A stretch of 64,000 nucleotides of DNA from a virus. The translations under genes were made by a program, and so were the position numbers. Below, piece by piece: positions 27,380 through 35,852 of this stretch (its first letter is position 1; every line of letters starts with the position of its first letter). Below the pieces are notes generated by a model. It did not search any database and was not told where the DNA came from. It saw only the letters and a list, made by a program, of their open reading frames with translations. Location of the stretch: IMG/VR virus record IMGVR_UViG_3300027736_000034, positions 23,101-87,100 of that record; one strand, given 5' to 3'.

Positions 27380-28186
27380 ATGAGTGCAATGCCTCTTGAT
27401 TTCATAGTGTTTAAATCTTTTTGTGATAAGCACGGATATGAAGCAGTAGACCAGCGTTTGGATAAAATCCCATCTAATATCTACGCTATGCGTACCCGCA
27501 ACAAAGTAAAAGTAGAAATTAAAAAATCAAAGTCTATCACTAGTTATGTTGCTGGACAAGGTCTCAATTCTGAAAAACTTGAATTGCTTAAAACAGAATT
27601 AGAGTCGTGTGGAATGCTTATTATTAAAGCAAATGCCAAACACCTCTTGATTGAATTGCAAGATAATATACTTCAAGGATTTTTGACACTTGTAAAATAT
27701 ATTGAAGATATTGATGGAATTGTACAACGCCAAGCATACGCTAGATTGGGTGTTCAATTTAAGCCCAATGAAACTTATATTTTTATTGCTGAGACATTAC
27801 AAAATGCAATCACAAGGGGTCAGCCATGGGCTATATCACGCGGGTATGGCGGGTTCGATGCATTGGATAATGAGGTTACTATCGGATATAGTATTAAGGG
27901 ACGGCAGCAAGAATTAAATGGTAAAAATGCTTACCGTGAACATATGGTGCCGTGTGATTTGATGATGCGTGAGGCTATTAAAATGTTTAACGCAGGTTCT
28001 ACAGTAACGGAAGTGGCACTGCTTTTTCAAACTAATAATAAAATTCTCAAAATAAGTGATGATGAAGCTAATACTTTAGATAATATTTTAAGATTGCGAA
28101 CTACTATGCCGCCCGGATGGGAATTTGGAAATGATGTGTACGCTAGGATACACCATGCAGGAATTTTATTAGAAAATAACGGTTGA
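27380..28186 (+). CDS. Hypothetical protein, 268 residues
   Basis: No ribosome binding site better than GGGGTTTTAG. Residues about 185-205, NGKNAYREHMVPCDLMMREA, recall the HNH-type His of some phage nucleases, but the Cys knuckles are missing. The C-terminal TTMPPGWEFGNDVYARIHHAGI is conserved-looking. The stop TGA lies in the next -35 box. Confidence 0.65.
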   Translation: MSAMPLDFIVFKSFCDKHGYEAVDQRLDKIPSNIYAMRTRNKVKVEIKKSKSITSYVAGQGLNSEKLELLKTELESCGMLIIKANAKHLLIELQDNILQGFLTLVKYIEDIDGIVQRQAYARLGVQFKPNETYIFIAETLQNAITRGQPWAISRGYGGFDALDNEVTIGYSIKGRQQELNGKNAYREHMVPCDLMMREAIKMFNAGSTVTEVALLFQTNNKILKISDDEANTLDNILRLRTTMPPGWEFGNDVYARIHHAGILLENNG

Positions 28187-28211
28187 CAATAAATGGTTTT
28201 GGCTATATAAT
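28183..28211 (+). promoter_or_regulatory. Sigma70-type promoter, family spacer and leader
   Basis: TTGACA 28183-28188 and TATAAT 28206-28211, spacer 17, followed by GAGTCTTATTCAGTTA. Confidence 0.9.
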
Positions 28212-28245
28212 AGAGTCTTATTCAGTTAGTTAAAGGATTTTTAAA

Positions 28246-28530
28246 ATGTTCGCATCTACAATAGAAGCCCGTAAATTGTTGAAACTTGCTTTCAAAGCAT
28301 CCGGTGCTAATCTACCAGGAAATACTTACACCGATAAGACCACTGAGAATGACCCAACTCGCCGCACAGTTGTGTTTCCGGTTCACCCGGATCATGCTGA
28401 TGAAGTGATTCATCAAGCCCGTGATTTCTTCCAAGAAGCAGGTTTCACCAAGTCTGTTCCCAAACTTTATACTACTTTTTCTCTCTATACACACCAAACT
28501 TATGTCCGTGTCATCGCCTACAAAGGTTGA
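28246..28530 (+). CDS. Hypothetical protein, 94 residues
   Basis: Starts after TAAAGGATTTTTAAA. EARKLLKLAFKASGANLPGN, then RRTVVFPVHPDHADEVIHQA and TYVRVIAYKG suggest a small alpha/beta fold. The TGA stop is part of the next -35 box. Confidence 0.72.
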   Translation: MFASTIEARKLLKLAFKASGANLPGNTYTDKTTENDPTRRTVVFPVHPDHADEVIHQARDFFQEAGFTKSVPKLYTTFSLYTHQTYVRVIAYKG

Positions 28531-28555
28531 CATTAAATGGTTTTGGGTATATAAT
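28527..28555 (+). promoter_or_regulatory. Sigma70-type promoter, family spacer
   Basis: TTGACA 28527-28532 and TATAAT 28550-28555, spacer 17. Confidence 0.9.
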
Positions 28556-28586
28556 ACACTTATCAACTCGCAAAACGGAGCAAAAA

Positions 28587-28871
28587 ATGAGCAAATTTGA
28601 CACACTCGCAGCTAAGATTAAAGCAACCAGTGTTAAGCTGGAGTCTTTGAAGGCAGAATATGCGGAAGCACGGTTGGATGCATTACGGAAAGTTGAAATG
28701 ACCAAAGTGGGTGAAACGATTACATTGACTTTCAAGGGCCGTGTGTTGAAAACTACGAAGAACAAGCGTTATGGTCGCTATCGGGTTAAGGAAGGCAAGA
28801 CTACGCTGATTGACGAATACATGTTTGGTATACATGACCTGCGTTTTTTGGTCGCAACCGGCGGCATTTAA
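28587..28871 (+). CDS. Hypothetical protein, 94 residues
   Basis: Starts at ATG 28587 (MSKFDTLAAKIKATSVKLES); in-frame codons upstream lie in the promoter. The N-terminal half is a coiled coil. The C-terminal half, VGETITLTFKGRVLKTTKNKR then YGRYRVKEGKTTLI, looks like a basic beta-barrel. No family recognised. Confidence 0.72.
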   Translation: MSKFDTLAAKIKATSVKLESLKAEYAEARLDALRKVEMTKVGETITLTFKGRVLKTTKNKRYGRYRVKEGKTTLIDEYMFGIHDLRFLVATGGI

Positions 28872-28874
28872 CGG

Positions 28875-28903
28875 TTGACATTAAATGGTTTTGGGTATAT
28901 AAT
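28875..28903 (+). promoter_or_regulatory. Sigma70-type promoter, family spacer and leader
   Basis: TTGACA 28875-28880 and TATAAT 28898-28903, spacer 17, followed by GAGTCTTAGACAGT. Confidence 0.9.
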
Positions 28904-28936
28904 AGAGTCTTAGACAGTCAACAAACGGACTATATT

Positions 28937-29164
28937 ATGAAAGCAAAAATCCTGATTACTTCCATTGAGAACATGAGATTGTTTCAGGGTAAGTTTCCAA
29001 CAAAGCGTTGGGGCTTTTGCGAGATCGTCCGCAATGTCACTATTGAGTCCTGCCCGTTTGGCATCTATCAAGATGGCAATTATGGCTACATCAAGATCGA
29101 CGGCAAAAAAGTCCGTGTGATCAACGGTAATGGTGGTGAAACATTGTTTGAAATCAACCGTTAA
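28937..29164 (+). CDS. Hypothetical protein, 75 residues
   Basis: MKAKILITSIENMRLFQGKF, then YGYIKIDGKKVRVINGNGGE; mostly beta, single-gene unit between two copies of the same promoter. ACGGACTATATT precedes the ATG. Function unknown. Confidence 0.7.
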   Translation: MKAKILITSIENMRLFQGKFPTKRWGFCEIVRNVTIESCPFGIYQDGNYGYIKIDGKKVRVINGNGGETLFEINR

Positions 29165-29168
29165 ACGG

Positions 29169-29197
29169 TTGACATTAAATGGTTTTGGGTATATAAT
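29169..29197 (+). promoter_or_regulatory. Sigma70-type promoter, family spacer and leader
   Basis: TTGACA 29169-29174 and TATAAT 29192-29197, spacer 17, followed by GAGTCTTAATCAGTTAA as at 26653. Confidence 0.9.
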
Positions 29198-29231
29198 AGA
29201 GTCTTAATCAGTTAATTACAGGAGTTTACAA

Positions 29232-29645
29232 ATGGCTTATATGTCTCAGGAAAAGAAAGCAAAAATCGCCCCTAAAATCAAGGCTGTTCTCGCTAAGTAC
29301 AAGGTCAAAGGTTCGCTTGCTGTACGCAATCATAGCACCCTGGTATTGAATCTCAAGTCGGGCGCTATTGACTTTATCGCAAATTCTAATACAGTTTGTG
29401 GTAATGACTACTATCAAGCGGCTCGCGGTTTTACTCCTAATACTCGCGGCTATGATGATGTTAACCCCTATCATTTCCAAAATCATTATGACGGTGTAGC
29501 ACTGAAATTTATGAAAGAAATTTTTGTTGCAATGAACGATGGCAACTGGGACAAAAGTGACATTCAATCCGACTACTTTAACGTAGGATGGTATGTTGAT
29601 GTTAACGTAGGCAAGTGGGACAAACATTACGTGGTTGAGGCTTAA
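29232..29645 (+). CDS. Conserved phage/plasmid-type hypothetical protein, 137 residues
   Basis: AYMSQEKKAKIAPKIKAVLA, then VKGSLAVRNHSTLVLNLKSG and DVGW-like YFNVGWYVDVNVGKWDK form a layout I know from phage and plasmid proteins of unknown role. TACAGGAGTTTACAA precedes the ATG. It heads a short operon to 30062. Confidence 0.75.
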   Translation: MAYMSQEKKAKIAPKIKAVLAKYKVKGSLAVRNHSTLVLNLKSGAIDFIANSNTVCGNDYYQAARGFTPNTRGYDDVNPYHFQNHYDGVALKFMKEIFVAMNDGNWDKSDIQSDYFNVGWYVDVNVGKWDKHYVVEA

Positions 29646-29646
29646 T

Positions 29647-29826
29647 ATGGACATCACAATGAAAGTTATCCCCAGCGTAGGAGAGGCTGGTCTTGATACA
29701 GAGGCTTCTCCGGGCAATGGTCAATACTATATCCGCCTCTATGATGGATCTGTTGATGAGTGTGGTTATGATACTATTGAAGATGCAATTTCAGAATTGG
29801 AATATATTGCAGGAGTAGAAGCATGA
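29647..29826 (+). CDS. Hypothetical protein, 59 residues
   Basis: ATG 29647, two bases after the previous stop. GNGQYYIRLYDGSVDECGYD, then TIEDAISELEYIAG; small, acidic. ATGA overlap with the next gene. Confidence 0.65.
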   Translation: MDITMKVIPSVGEAGLDTEASPGNGQYYIRLYDGSVDECGYDTIEDAISELEYIAGVEA

Positions 29827-30062
29827 ATATTGATAATGAACAACTATTGTTTTTTGATTTCTTGTCATCATTATCCGAGGACCAATTGAAAAAGTATTTT
29901 GCTATGCTTGGACCTGAAGAATCGGAATATGTTCGCCGTGTCGTGCGGAATGTTGGAACGCAATTGAATTTGGCTATTGCCGAATTACATGATGAGGTTG
30001 AGGACCTTGCTGAAGCAGGAAGTGTCCTTGATGGTTTTACTCTTTCGGGTAAAACAAAATGA
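29823..30062 (+). CDS. Hypothetical acidic helical protein, 79 residues
   Basis: FFDFLSSLSEDQLKKYFAML, then LNLAIAELHDEVEDLAEAGS; all-helical and acidic. It ends the operon begun at 29232. Function unknown. Confidence 0.68.
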   Translation: MNIDNEQLLFFDFLSSLSEDQLKKYFAMLGPEESEYVRRVVRNVGTQLNLAIAELHDEVEDLAEAGSVLDGFTLSGKTK

Positions 30063-30080
30063 TTTTGGTAACAATAATGG

Positions 30081-30109
30081 TTGACAATAATGCCAATCTG
30101 TGTTATCAT
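30081..30109 (+). promoter_or_regulatory. Sigma70-type promoter
   Basis: TTGACA 30081-30086 and TATCAT 30104-30109, spacer 17. The leader has an inverted repeat CTGAGTGATATCAG. Confidence 0.78.
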
Positions 30110-30173
30110 TATAACAGTGCTGAGTGATATCAGTACATTTTTAAAAACTTAGCTTTATCTTAAAGGAAACAAA

Positions 30174-30563
30174 ATGGCTAAACAAACTTTCAAAGTCGCT
30201 GGTATGACTACTAACAATGGTAATACTAAGGTTCGTTTTACTGATGATATGGTTCGCCGTATCAAGCAATTCACTAAAGGCGGACACACCCGTGTTGACT
30301 TTGTTGACTTGCCCAGTGAGATGACAAAAATTGAGGCTCTCAACTATTTGGCTACACATGCCAACTTTCAATCACCCGCTGATCAGGCAACTATCGCAGA
30401 TACTCTTGCTGACAAAATGAAGGAAGCAAACAAGGGTACAGTAAAGGTTAAGGTCTCAAAGACTAAGCCTAGCATTGATGCTATCAAGTCTCGTGCTAAG
30501 AAGGCTACTAAAGAAGTTTCGGTAGAACAAGTTCTTGCCGAAGCTGGTGTAGCTGCTAAATAA
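30174..30563 (+). CDS. Hypothetical basic protein, 129 residues
   Basis: TTAAAGGAAACAAA precedes the ATG. Residues 1-85 are mixed (VRFTDDMVRRIKQFTKGGHT); the C-terminal third is Lys-rich (KVKVSKTKPSIDAIKSRAKKA), like a nucleic-acid-binding tail. Its position and basic tail would suit an abundant DNA-binding protein. No family recognised. Confidence 0.7.
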   Translation: MAKQTFKVAGMTTNNGNTKVRFTDDMVRRIKQFTKGGHTRVDFVDLPSEMTKIEALNYLATHANFQSPADQATIADTLADKMKEANKGTVKVKVSKTKPSIDAIKSRAKKATKEVSVEQVLAEAGVAAK

Positions 30564-30570
30564 AAAGAGG

Positions 30571-30588
30571 GGCTATATGCCCCTACTC
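30571..30588 (+). terminator. Hairpin, possible weak terminator
   Basis: AGGGGC and GCCCCT pair around TATAT, with no T-tract. It may be an attenuator or mRNA stabiliser between two genes. Confidence 0.45.
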
Positions 30589-30604
30589 TCAACAAAGGAA
30601 TAAT

Positions 30605-30793
30605 ATGAAACTCGCCGATAAACTTGCAAAATGTAGTGATAGCCTAACCGTCAATATGTATGACAATGGTTATATGGTTGAAGTGTCCGGAAATGATTCA
30701 GACAACGATTGGAAAACTGCAAAGATTATGTGCCAAACATTGGATCAAGTCTATGCTGTAATCGCTGAAGCCGCTGCAATGGAACGTAATTAA
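30605..30793 (+). CDS. Small conserved phage protein, 62 residues
   Basis: MKLADKLAKCSDSLTVNMYD, then GYMVEVSGNDSDNDWKTAKI; AAAGGAATAAT upstream. Relatives with NGYMVEVSG are familiar from other phages; role unknown. Confidence 0.72.
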   Translation: MKLADKLAKCSDSLTVNMYDNGYMVEVSGNDSDNDWKTAKIMCQTLDQVYAVIAEAAAMERN

Positions 30794-30803
30794 GGATTAA
30801 TAT

Positions 30804-31037
30804 ATGTCAGTATTACACACATTCGCTCGTAAATTCAATCCTCGCAGAAACTTTGATCCATCTAAGATTGAGGACTTACGTGAATTGAAATATTTCAAAG
30901 AAAACTTGACATGGAAATCAGGTTGTCCTTTCTATCTAGAGGATCCGTTCTTGGAGATTCCTGCAATGTGTATGTCAAAGTATACTGATTATATGCTTAT
31001 GAATTTAAGTAGCCTGTCTTACGAAATTGTAGAGTAA
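30804..31037 (+). CDS. Hypothetical protein, 77 residues
   Basis: LHTFARKFNPRRNFDPSKIE, then WKSGCPFYLEDPFLEIPAMC. TAAGGATTAATAT precedes the ATG. It is the last plus-strand gene before the convergent glycosyltransferase operon. Confidence 0.7.
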   Translation: MSVLHTFARKFNPRRNFDPSKIEDLRELKYFKENLTWKSGCPFYLEDPFLEIPAMCMSKYTDYMLMNLSSLSYEIVE

Positions 31038-31053
31038 GACATTAAACACAAAG

Positions 31054-31076
31054 AAGCCCCGAAAGGGGCTTTTTTT
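31054..31076. terminator. Terminator between convergent operons
   Basis: AAGCCCC and GGGGCTT pair around GAAA, followed by a T-tract on the plus strand. On the minus strand the glycosyltransferase stop abuts it. Confidence 0.9.
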
Positions 31077-31971
31077 AACTTAAAATTTCAACCCACTTAT
31101 CAATCACAAATTTCCAATCATAGGATTGTGCATGATCTTGTATCTCTAAACATCTTTGACGATATTTTTCAGGGTTGTCTTTGTAGTAACTTAATATCTC
31201 TACAGTCTTTTCTATAAATTCAGCATCTGGTATTGGTACCGCATGTCCGCCACTTTCCCCTACCCTGTTCCAGTGCCCAACTGGAGTACTGATAACTAAC
31301 TTACCAGCAGCACCGGCTTCTAGTACAGGTAGTCCTGCACCTTCTTGTGTACTAGCAACTAACATAGCATCTACTGATTTATAAAATCCAGGCATGGTAA
31401 TAAAAGAATTATGATATGATGCAGCCGCTTTAAGTGTCAAGCCCGCTTGCTCAACTGCAGGACCTAATAACCATGGGCGTTTTATATTTTGATGAACGCC
31501 ATAATTATTCAAACTTGTGCATCCAACTACTCTTAATGAGTCACTCGGTTTACTATTAAAACTATCAGTGTTAATTCCCAATGGTGTTACAAACGCCGGT
31601 CTAGTAATTCCTAGCTGTAAACTAACATCACTTAACCAATCACTTATAGCACCATACTTGTAAAACTTATCAAAATCATCACGACCATGATGTTCTATTA
31701 ATTCATCCATGTCTAATTGTGCATGGCTGATAATTACACATTGTCTAGGATCAAATATCTTATAATCATATCCTAACAATCTCCAACCATGCGGAGTGGT
31801 AACAATTAAATCTGTAGTATCAATTAACTCTTGCATCTCCGGCAAGGTGTAACTTTGATTCCAGGGTAGCAATTGACAGTTGAATCCATATCCCCAAAGA
31901 TACTTACATAATTCATAATGTATGGCACCAAATGCCCATTTGGGTTCTATGTAGAATACAACTTTTTTCAT
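31075..31971 (-). CDS. GT-B glycosyltransferase (GT4-like)
   Basis: 298 residues. The C-terminal half has the GT4-type signature, [23 protein letters not shown], where the E-x7-E motif contacts the sugar nucleotide, and the N-terminal half shows [14 protein letters not shown] and a Rossmann-like LIVTTPH. The start overlaps the stop of the three-domain gene by four bases (ATGA). Next to collagen-like fibre genes it may glycosylate virion proteins or modify DNA or host polysaccharide; this is inference. Confidence 0.85.
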   Translation of the reverse strand: MKKVVFYIEPKWAFGAIHYELCKYLWGYGFNCQLLPWNQSYTLPEMQELIDTTDLIVTTPHGWRLLGYDYKIFDPRQCVIISHAQLDMDELIEHHGRDDFDKFYKYGAISDWLSDVSLQLGITRPAFVTPLGINTDSFNSKPSDSLRVVGCTSLNNYGVHQNIKRPWLLGPAVEQAGLTLKAAASYHNSFITMPGFYKSVDAMLVASTQEGAGLPVLEAGAAGKLVISTPVGHWNRVGESGGHAVPIPDAEFIEKTVEILSYYKDNPEKYRQRCLEIQDHAQSYDWKFVIDKWVEILS

Positions 31972-34265
31972 TTTTTCAATAAACCAACTATGTCATCACC
32001 TATGCGTCTAACATCATACTCGGACAATGTATTAGTTAATTCATCTATTTCTTCTGTAGAAATATTTACTACTTCAATCTTTACGATTGTGGGTCTGAAT
32101 CCCTCACTCCATACTTGTTTGAATATATCATAATCATATCCTTCACAATCTATTTGTAGTAAGTCTATTTTGTTGATACTGTATTTGTCTTTTAAATCTT
32201 TAAACGTTATACAGTTTACTGGTTCTTTGACCATAAAGTTTTGATATTGATCAATGAGTAATCCATCTTTCAATGTACTGATACCATCTGCCCAATCAGG
32301 AACTTCTTTGCCAATGTATTGTAGTGGGATTCTTTTTATCTCCATTGTTCCGGCTTCATTAGTGATTGCTGAATTTTCAAATTGTAGATTAGTATACCCT
32401 GCAAAGTTTTCTTTTAATCGTTCAAACTGATCACTAACTGGTTCTACTAATAGACCACTCCATTCTTTATGTTCTCTTACATAAGGGGTTGTGCCATCAT
32501 GTTTAACACCGTCCATTGCACCAATGATTAAAAAGTTTGTATCACTGGGTAGTTTGCTTATAGCATGTGATAAGAAGAATTTATCAGATGGGCTGTAATT
32601 CTTTTCAAAATACAATAAATTGTTTGTGAACCAGCCCATATGACTACCTTTTTTCATATCGGCTATTAGTTGTTGTTCTTTTTCTATGTTTCTTATTAAA
32701 CCTGCACTAGTAATCTTTTTAGCCCAATCGCTTTTGTTTTTGCAATTGATGTGACCAATGCCACCTTGACCGATTGCTGCTGCTGTCCATATCAATGTAT
32801 TACCAACTGTTGATACTACTTTGGCAACTACTTCATCTTCCAATGCTTGTTCAATGTGTTCTGCTACTTCCATGCATACAACTACATCGGCGTTTTCATT
32901 TGTGATATCAAATAGACTTTGATAAGTTAAATGTTCTTTTCCGTTAACTCTATCATCTACATCTATGCCTTTAGCATCAATTCCCTGATCTCTAAAGCTA
33001 TCTACAAAGTGTCCAGGTCCGCATCCTATGTCTAATAATGTTGACGGATTTAATTCTTGTTTAACCCATGCTGCTAATCTATTAGCAAACGGCTTTTCTT
33101 CTGCTTGCATATGATTATAGTTTAATCGTTCAGGATGTTTAGGGTATTCTTTTTTCAACCAATCAAGTTCTGCACGATTATGTTTGCGTTCATACCAGCC
33201 TTTACCTGTATGTACATTTAATACCATTTGAAAGTATTCTTCATACATAAGTGCTACTTTATCTAACGTAAAGTTTTCAGCATATGCTCTGCAATTTTTA
33301 GGATCAATTCTATCTATGTTCTGTGCTGCCCAAACAAAATGATCAAATGTTCTACAACGATATCCAGTGACACCATGAATGTTATTCTCTGTAAAACTAC
33401 CCCAATCAGTTGTGATAGTAGGAGTACCGCTGAATAGTAATTCCATTTGTACACCACCAAACGGTTCTACATACATAGAAGCAACAAATGCACCTTTAGC
33501 GTTACTCATTAACTCTTTGCGTTTTGCTACATCAGCATAACCAACAAACTCTACATGAGGTGGGAATTTTAAGTTGTCTGGGTTTTGTCCTGCAATGACT
33601 AGTTTAGCACCAATCGCTTCTGTTGCTTGTATTGCTACTTGAATACCTTTACCATCATATACTCTTCCCAAGAACAAGAAATAATCTTGTTTCTTTTCTT
33701 TGAATTCAAAATCATCTGGATCAAAGTAGTTTGGAATTACAACATCATACCAATCTTGTTTACATGTACCAACAGCAGTAAGGCCATAGTAAGCATGATA
33801 GATAGCGTAAGATTCAAATATCTTCCAACGTGCCCAATGTCCACCTGCATAGCCTATGCCTGGTTCTACTACAATCATATCTGGGTGAGCATCACATATT
33901 GGTCGTACACCTGACCCCCAAAAGGGTAATATGAAGTCATTCTTTTGTTTACGTTTACCAACTTCTCTTATAGCATTCTTGTAAAATGTTTGATAAGCAT
34001 GGTCATCTGTGCTGAATTTGAAAAAGTTTTTACGCCAATCATAATCGCCGTAAGCTATTTTCCAATCTTCATTTGTGATTACTGTAACATGTTCATCGCA
34101 AACTAAATCGCTATCTTCATGTCCATAATGAATGATTGTATGCCCACGGGCTTTCATCATTTTACCAAATTTTACAACTTTTTGTGTGTAAGCACACGCA
34201 TTGTAGGTCTTACTGGATACCGTATGCGGTAAACCTAGTATATGGAATCTAAATTTGTTATTCAT
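31968..34265 (-). CDS. Fusion: glycosyltransferase, class I methyltransferase, FkbM-type methyltransferase
   Basis: 765 residues in three units. Residues 1-380: GT4-like GT-B domain ([19 protein letters not shown], then [20 protein letters not shown]). Residues about 390-570: methyltransferase ([29 protein letters not shown]). Residues about 575-765: FkbM domain ([37 protein letters not shown], then [15 protein letters not shown]). Such fusions build and O-methylate glycans. It is translationally coupled to the next glycosyltransferase. Confidence 0.87.
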   Translation of the reverse strand: MNNKFRFHILGLPHTVSSKTYNACAYTQKVVKFGKMMKARGHTIIHYGHEDSDLVCDEHVTVITNEDWKIAYGDYDWRKNFFKFSTDDHAYQTFYKNAIREVGKRKQKNDFILPFWGSGVRPICDAHPDMIVVEPGIGYAGGHWARWKIFESYAIYHAYYGLTAVGTCKQDWYDVVIPNYFDPDDFEFKEKKQDYFLFLGRVYDGKGIQVAIQATEAIGAKLVIAGQNPDNLKFPPHVEFVGYADVAKRKELMSNAKGAFVASMYVEPFGGVQMELLFSGTPTITTDWGSFTENNIHGVTGYRCRTFDHFVWAAQNIDRIDPKNCRAYAENFTLDKVALMYEEYFQMVLNVHTGKGWYERKHNRAELDWLKKEYPKHPERLNYNHMQAEEKPFANRLAAWVKQELNPSTLLDIGCGPGHFVDSFRDQGIDAKGIDVDDRVNGKEHLTYQSLFDITNENADVVVCMEVAEHIEQALEDEVVAKVVSTVGNTLIWTAAAIGQGGIGHINCKNKSDWAKKITSAGLIRNIEKEQQLIADMKKGSHMGWFTNNLLYFEKNYSPSDKFFLSHAISKLPSDTNFLIIGAMDGVKHDGTTPYVREHKEWSGLLVEPVSDQFERLKENFAGYTNLQFENSAITNEAGTMEIKRIPLQYIGKEVPDWADGISTLKDGLLIDQYQNFMVKEPVNCITFKDLKDKYSINKIDLLQIDCEGYDYDIFKQVWSEGFRPTIVKIEVVNISTEEIDELTNTLSEYDVRRIGDDIVGLLKK

Positions 34266-34325
34266 TTAGATATTTAATCTAGGCCTTCTGTTGCCGAAAA
34301 ATAATTATTATTTAATTAATCTCAA

Positions 34326-34973
34326 TTATTGCCAAGCCCCGCCGGCAACTCTATACCACATCTTGTAGTTCACGGTATCTACTGCCACATCAATAATTTG
34401 ACCGTTGGTTTGAAATACCGCATATCCAGAATCTATTTCGGCGCTGTTGGTCCAGACACTGCCATCATCGTATATGCTAACGGCCTGATTGTCAACTCCT
34501 AAATATTTTCCAGAGCCTGTATAGTCAGTGGTGCTACTGCCTACACCAACTCCGTCATCGACTGCTAGGCCCGACCATGCGGTGTGAGTCACGCTGAACA
34601 TACGTTTGGTACCAGGTGCAATTGCATATGAGCCCAAGACAGCATTGTTGGCGTTAGTGAGAGCAATGGCAGTATCATTTGTATTGGTTGTGGTAGTCAC
34701 ACTGACATAAGTTGGATCAAACCCTGTCCAGTCCCAGTTGTTTAAAAAAGTAAATCCTGCAGGTGTACCATAGGTACTGGCTGGGTTGATTATAAACTCG
34801 GCATTATAAGTTCCATCGAATAAGCTAACAGCAGGATATAGATTTTGTGGCAACCCAGCAATTACTGCTAGACTGATACCACCTGTGTTTGTGGCCGGAT
34901 CAGGAGGTCCGCCGCCGGCGCCAAATACTATCCCGCCACCTATATCTATTCCTGGTCCTATTTCCATTGTCAT
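34326..34973 (-). CDS. Virion-type protein with SPRY-like domain
   Basis: 215 residues. The Gly-rich N-terminus (EIGPGIDIGGGIVFGAGGG) resembles fibre-associated proteins. Residues 95-213, MFSVTHTAWSGLAVDDGVGV, YLGVDNQAVSIYDDGSVW, and VDTVNYKMWYRVAGGAW, have the strand order of a SPRY/B30.2-like sandwich. It lies in the fibre region and may form a receptor-binding tip. Confidence 0.65.
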   Translation of the reverse strand: MTMEIGPGIDIGGGIVFGAGGGPPDPATNTGGISLAVIAGLPQNLYPAVSLFDGTYNAEFIINPASTYGTPAGFTFLNNWDWTGFDPTYVSVTTTTNTNDTAIALTNANNAVLGSYAIAPGTKRMFSVTHTAWSGLAVDDGVGVGSSTTDYTGSGKYLGVDNQAVSIYDDGSVWTNSAEIDSGYAVFQTNGQIIDVAVDTVNYKMWYRVAGGAWQ

Positions 34974-35005
34974 GATTTTTCCTTTATATCTATATATTTA
35001 TCTTA

Positions 35006-35851
35006 TTAAGGATTACTGATTGATTTTATAACCCAGAAATCACCACTCATTGTGTTGTTTTTTATTACTTGAAAGGGCATGTAGAAATAACCGTTGTCAC
35101 CCCAATCTGTTCCCCAACTGTTTCTAGCTATGAATGTATTGTCATTTTTATTATAACCAACTAATAATACAGCATGTCCGCCTAGTAATCTTTCTTTTTT
35201 AGTATCAGGATATGGCATAATACCTGTTTTTGCTACTGTTTTCGTATCAAAACTTGAATACACACTAAATCCAATTGTCACTGGATATCCACTAGTGATA
35301 GCATCTATTACTTGGTTAAAGTCTGCTGCACGTTGATATGATGTAACTTTTCTTTTTGCTGCATCAGTCAATGCTGTTTTTGATGGGGCAGTTCTAAACT
35401 TACTGATATTATATGGCCATAAGTTTTCCGTTGGGGCACCATATGTATAACATGCTTTGATACCATCACGTATATATGCACCACTATCATAATTCACTTT
35501 ACCAATGAACAATCTTTCATAGTAATAGATGAACAAGCGGCTTATATCAAGTGTCCTATTTTGTCTTTTGTGTAGTAACTCTATTGCACCTGCTATTGCG
35601 TTACCCGTACAACTGCCTAGATTACCTTGATTCTCAATTGTTGAACAGTATTGTCTTAAGTCTACAATGTTAGATTGTGTTGTGTTAGTTAATTGATACG
35701 GATGATCTCTACTATCTATTTTATCTCTGACCCAATGATATTTAGGGATACTAAATGATGGTATAACCTTAGTTACTTTCTGAACTATAAGTCTACGATG
35801 TAGTCCTGAATCCTGTTCAATATCAATTATTGTACTTGGGTCTTGTTTCAT
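35006..35851 (-). CDS. Papain-like cysteine peptidase (C1A)
   Basis: 281 residues. The active site is complete: oxyanion Gln75 and Cys81 in IENQGNLGSCTGNA, His in LLGGHAVLLVGYNK, Asn in FIARNSWGTDWGDNGYF. No signal peptide. The 60-residue N-terminal part could be a short propeptide. It sits two bases from the large fibre gene, so a role in fibre maturation or in attacking host surface protein is possible. Confidence 0.9.
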   Translation of the reverse strand: MKQDPSTIIDIEQDSGLHRRLIVQKVTKVIPSFSIPKYHWVRDKIDSRDHPYQLTNTTQSNIVDLRQYCSTIENQGNLGSCTGNAIAGAIELLHKRQNRTLDISRLFIYYYERLFIGKVNYDSGAYIRDGIKACYTYGAPTENLWPYNISKFRTAPSKTALTDAAKRKVTSYQRAADFNQVIDAITSGYPVTIGFSVYSSFDTKTVAKTGIMPYPDTKKERLLGGHAVLLVGYNKNDNTFIARNSWGTDWGDNGYFYMPFQVIKNNTMSGDFWVIKSISNP

Positions 35852-35852
35852 A

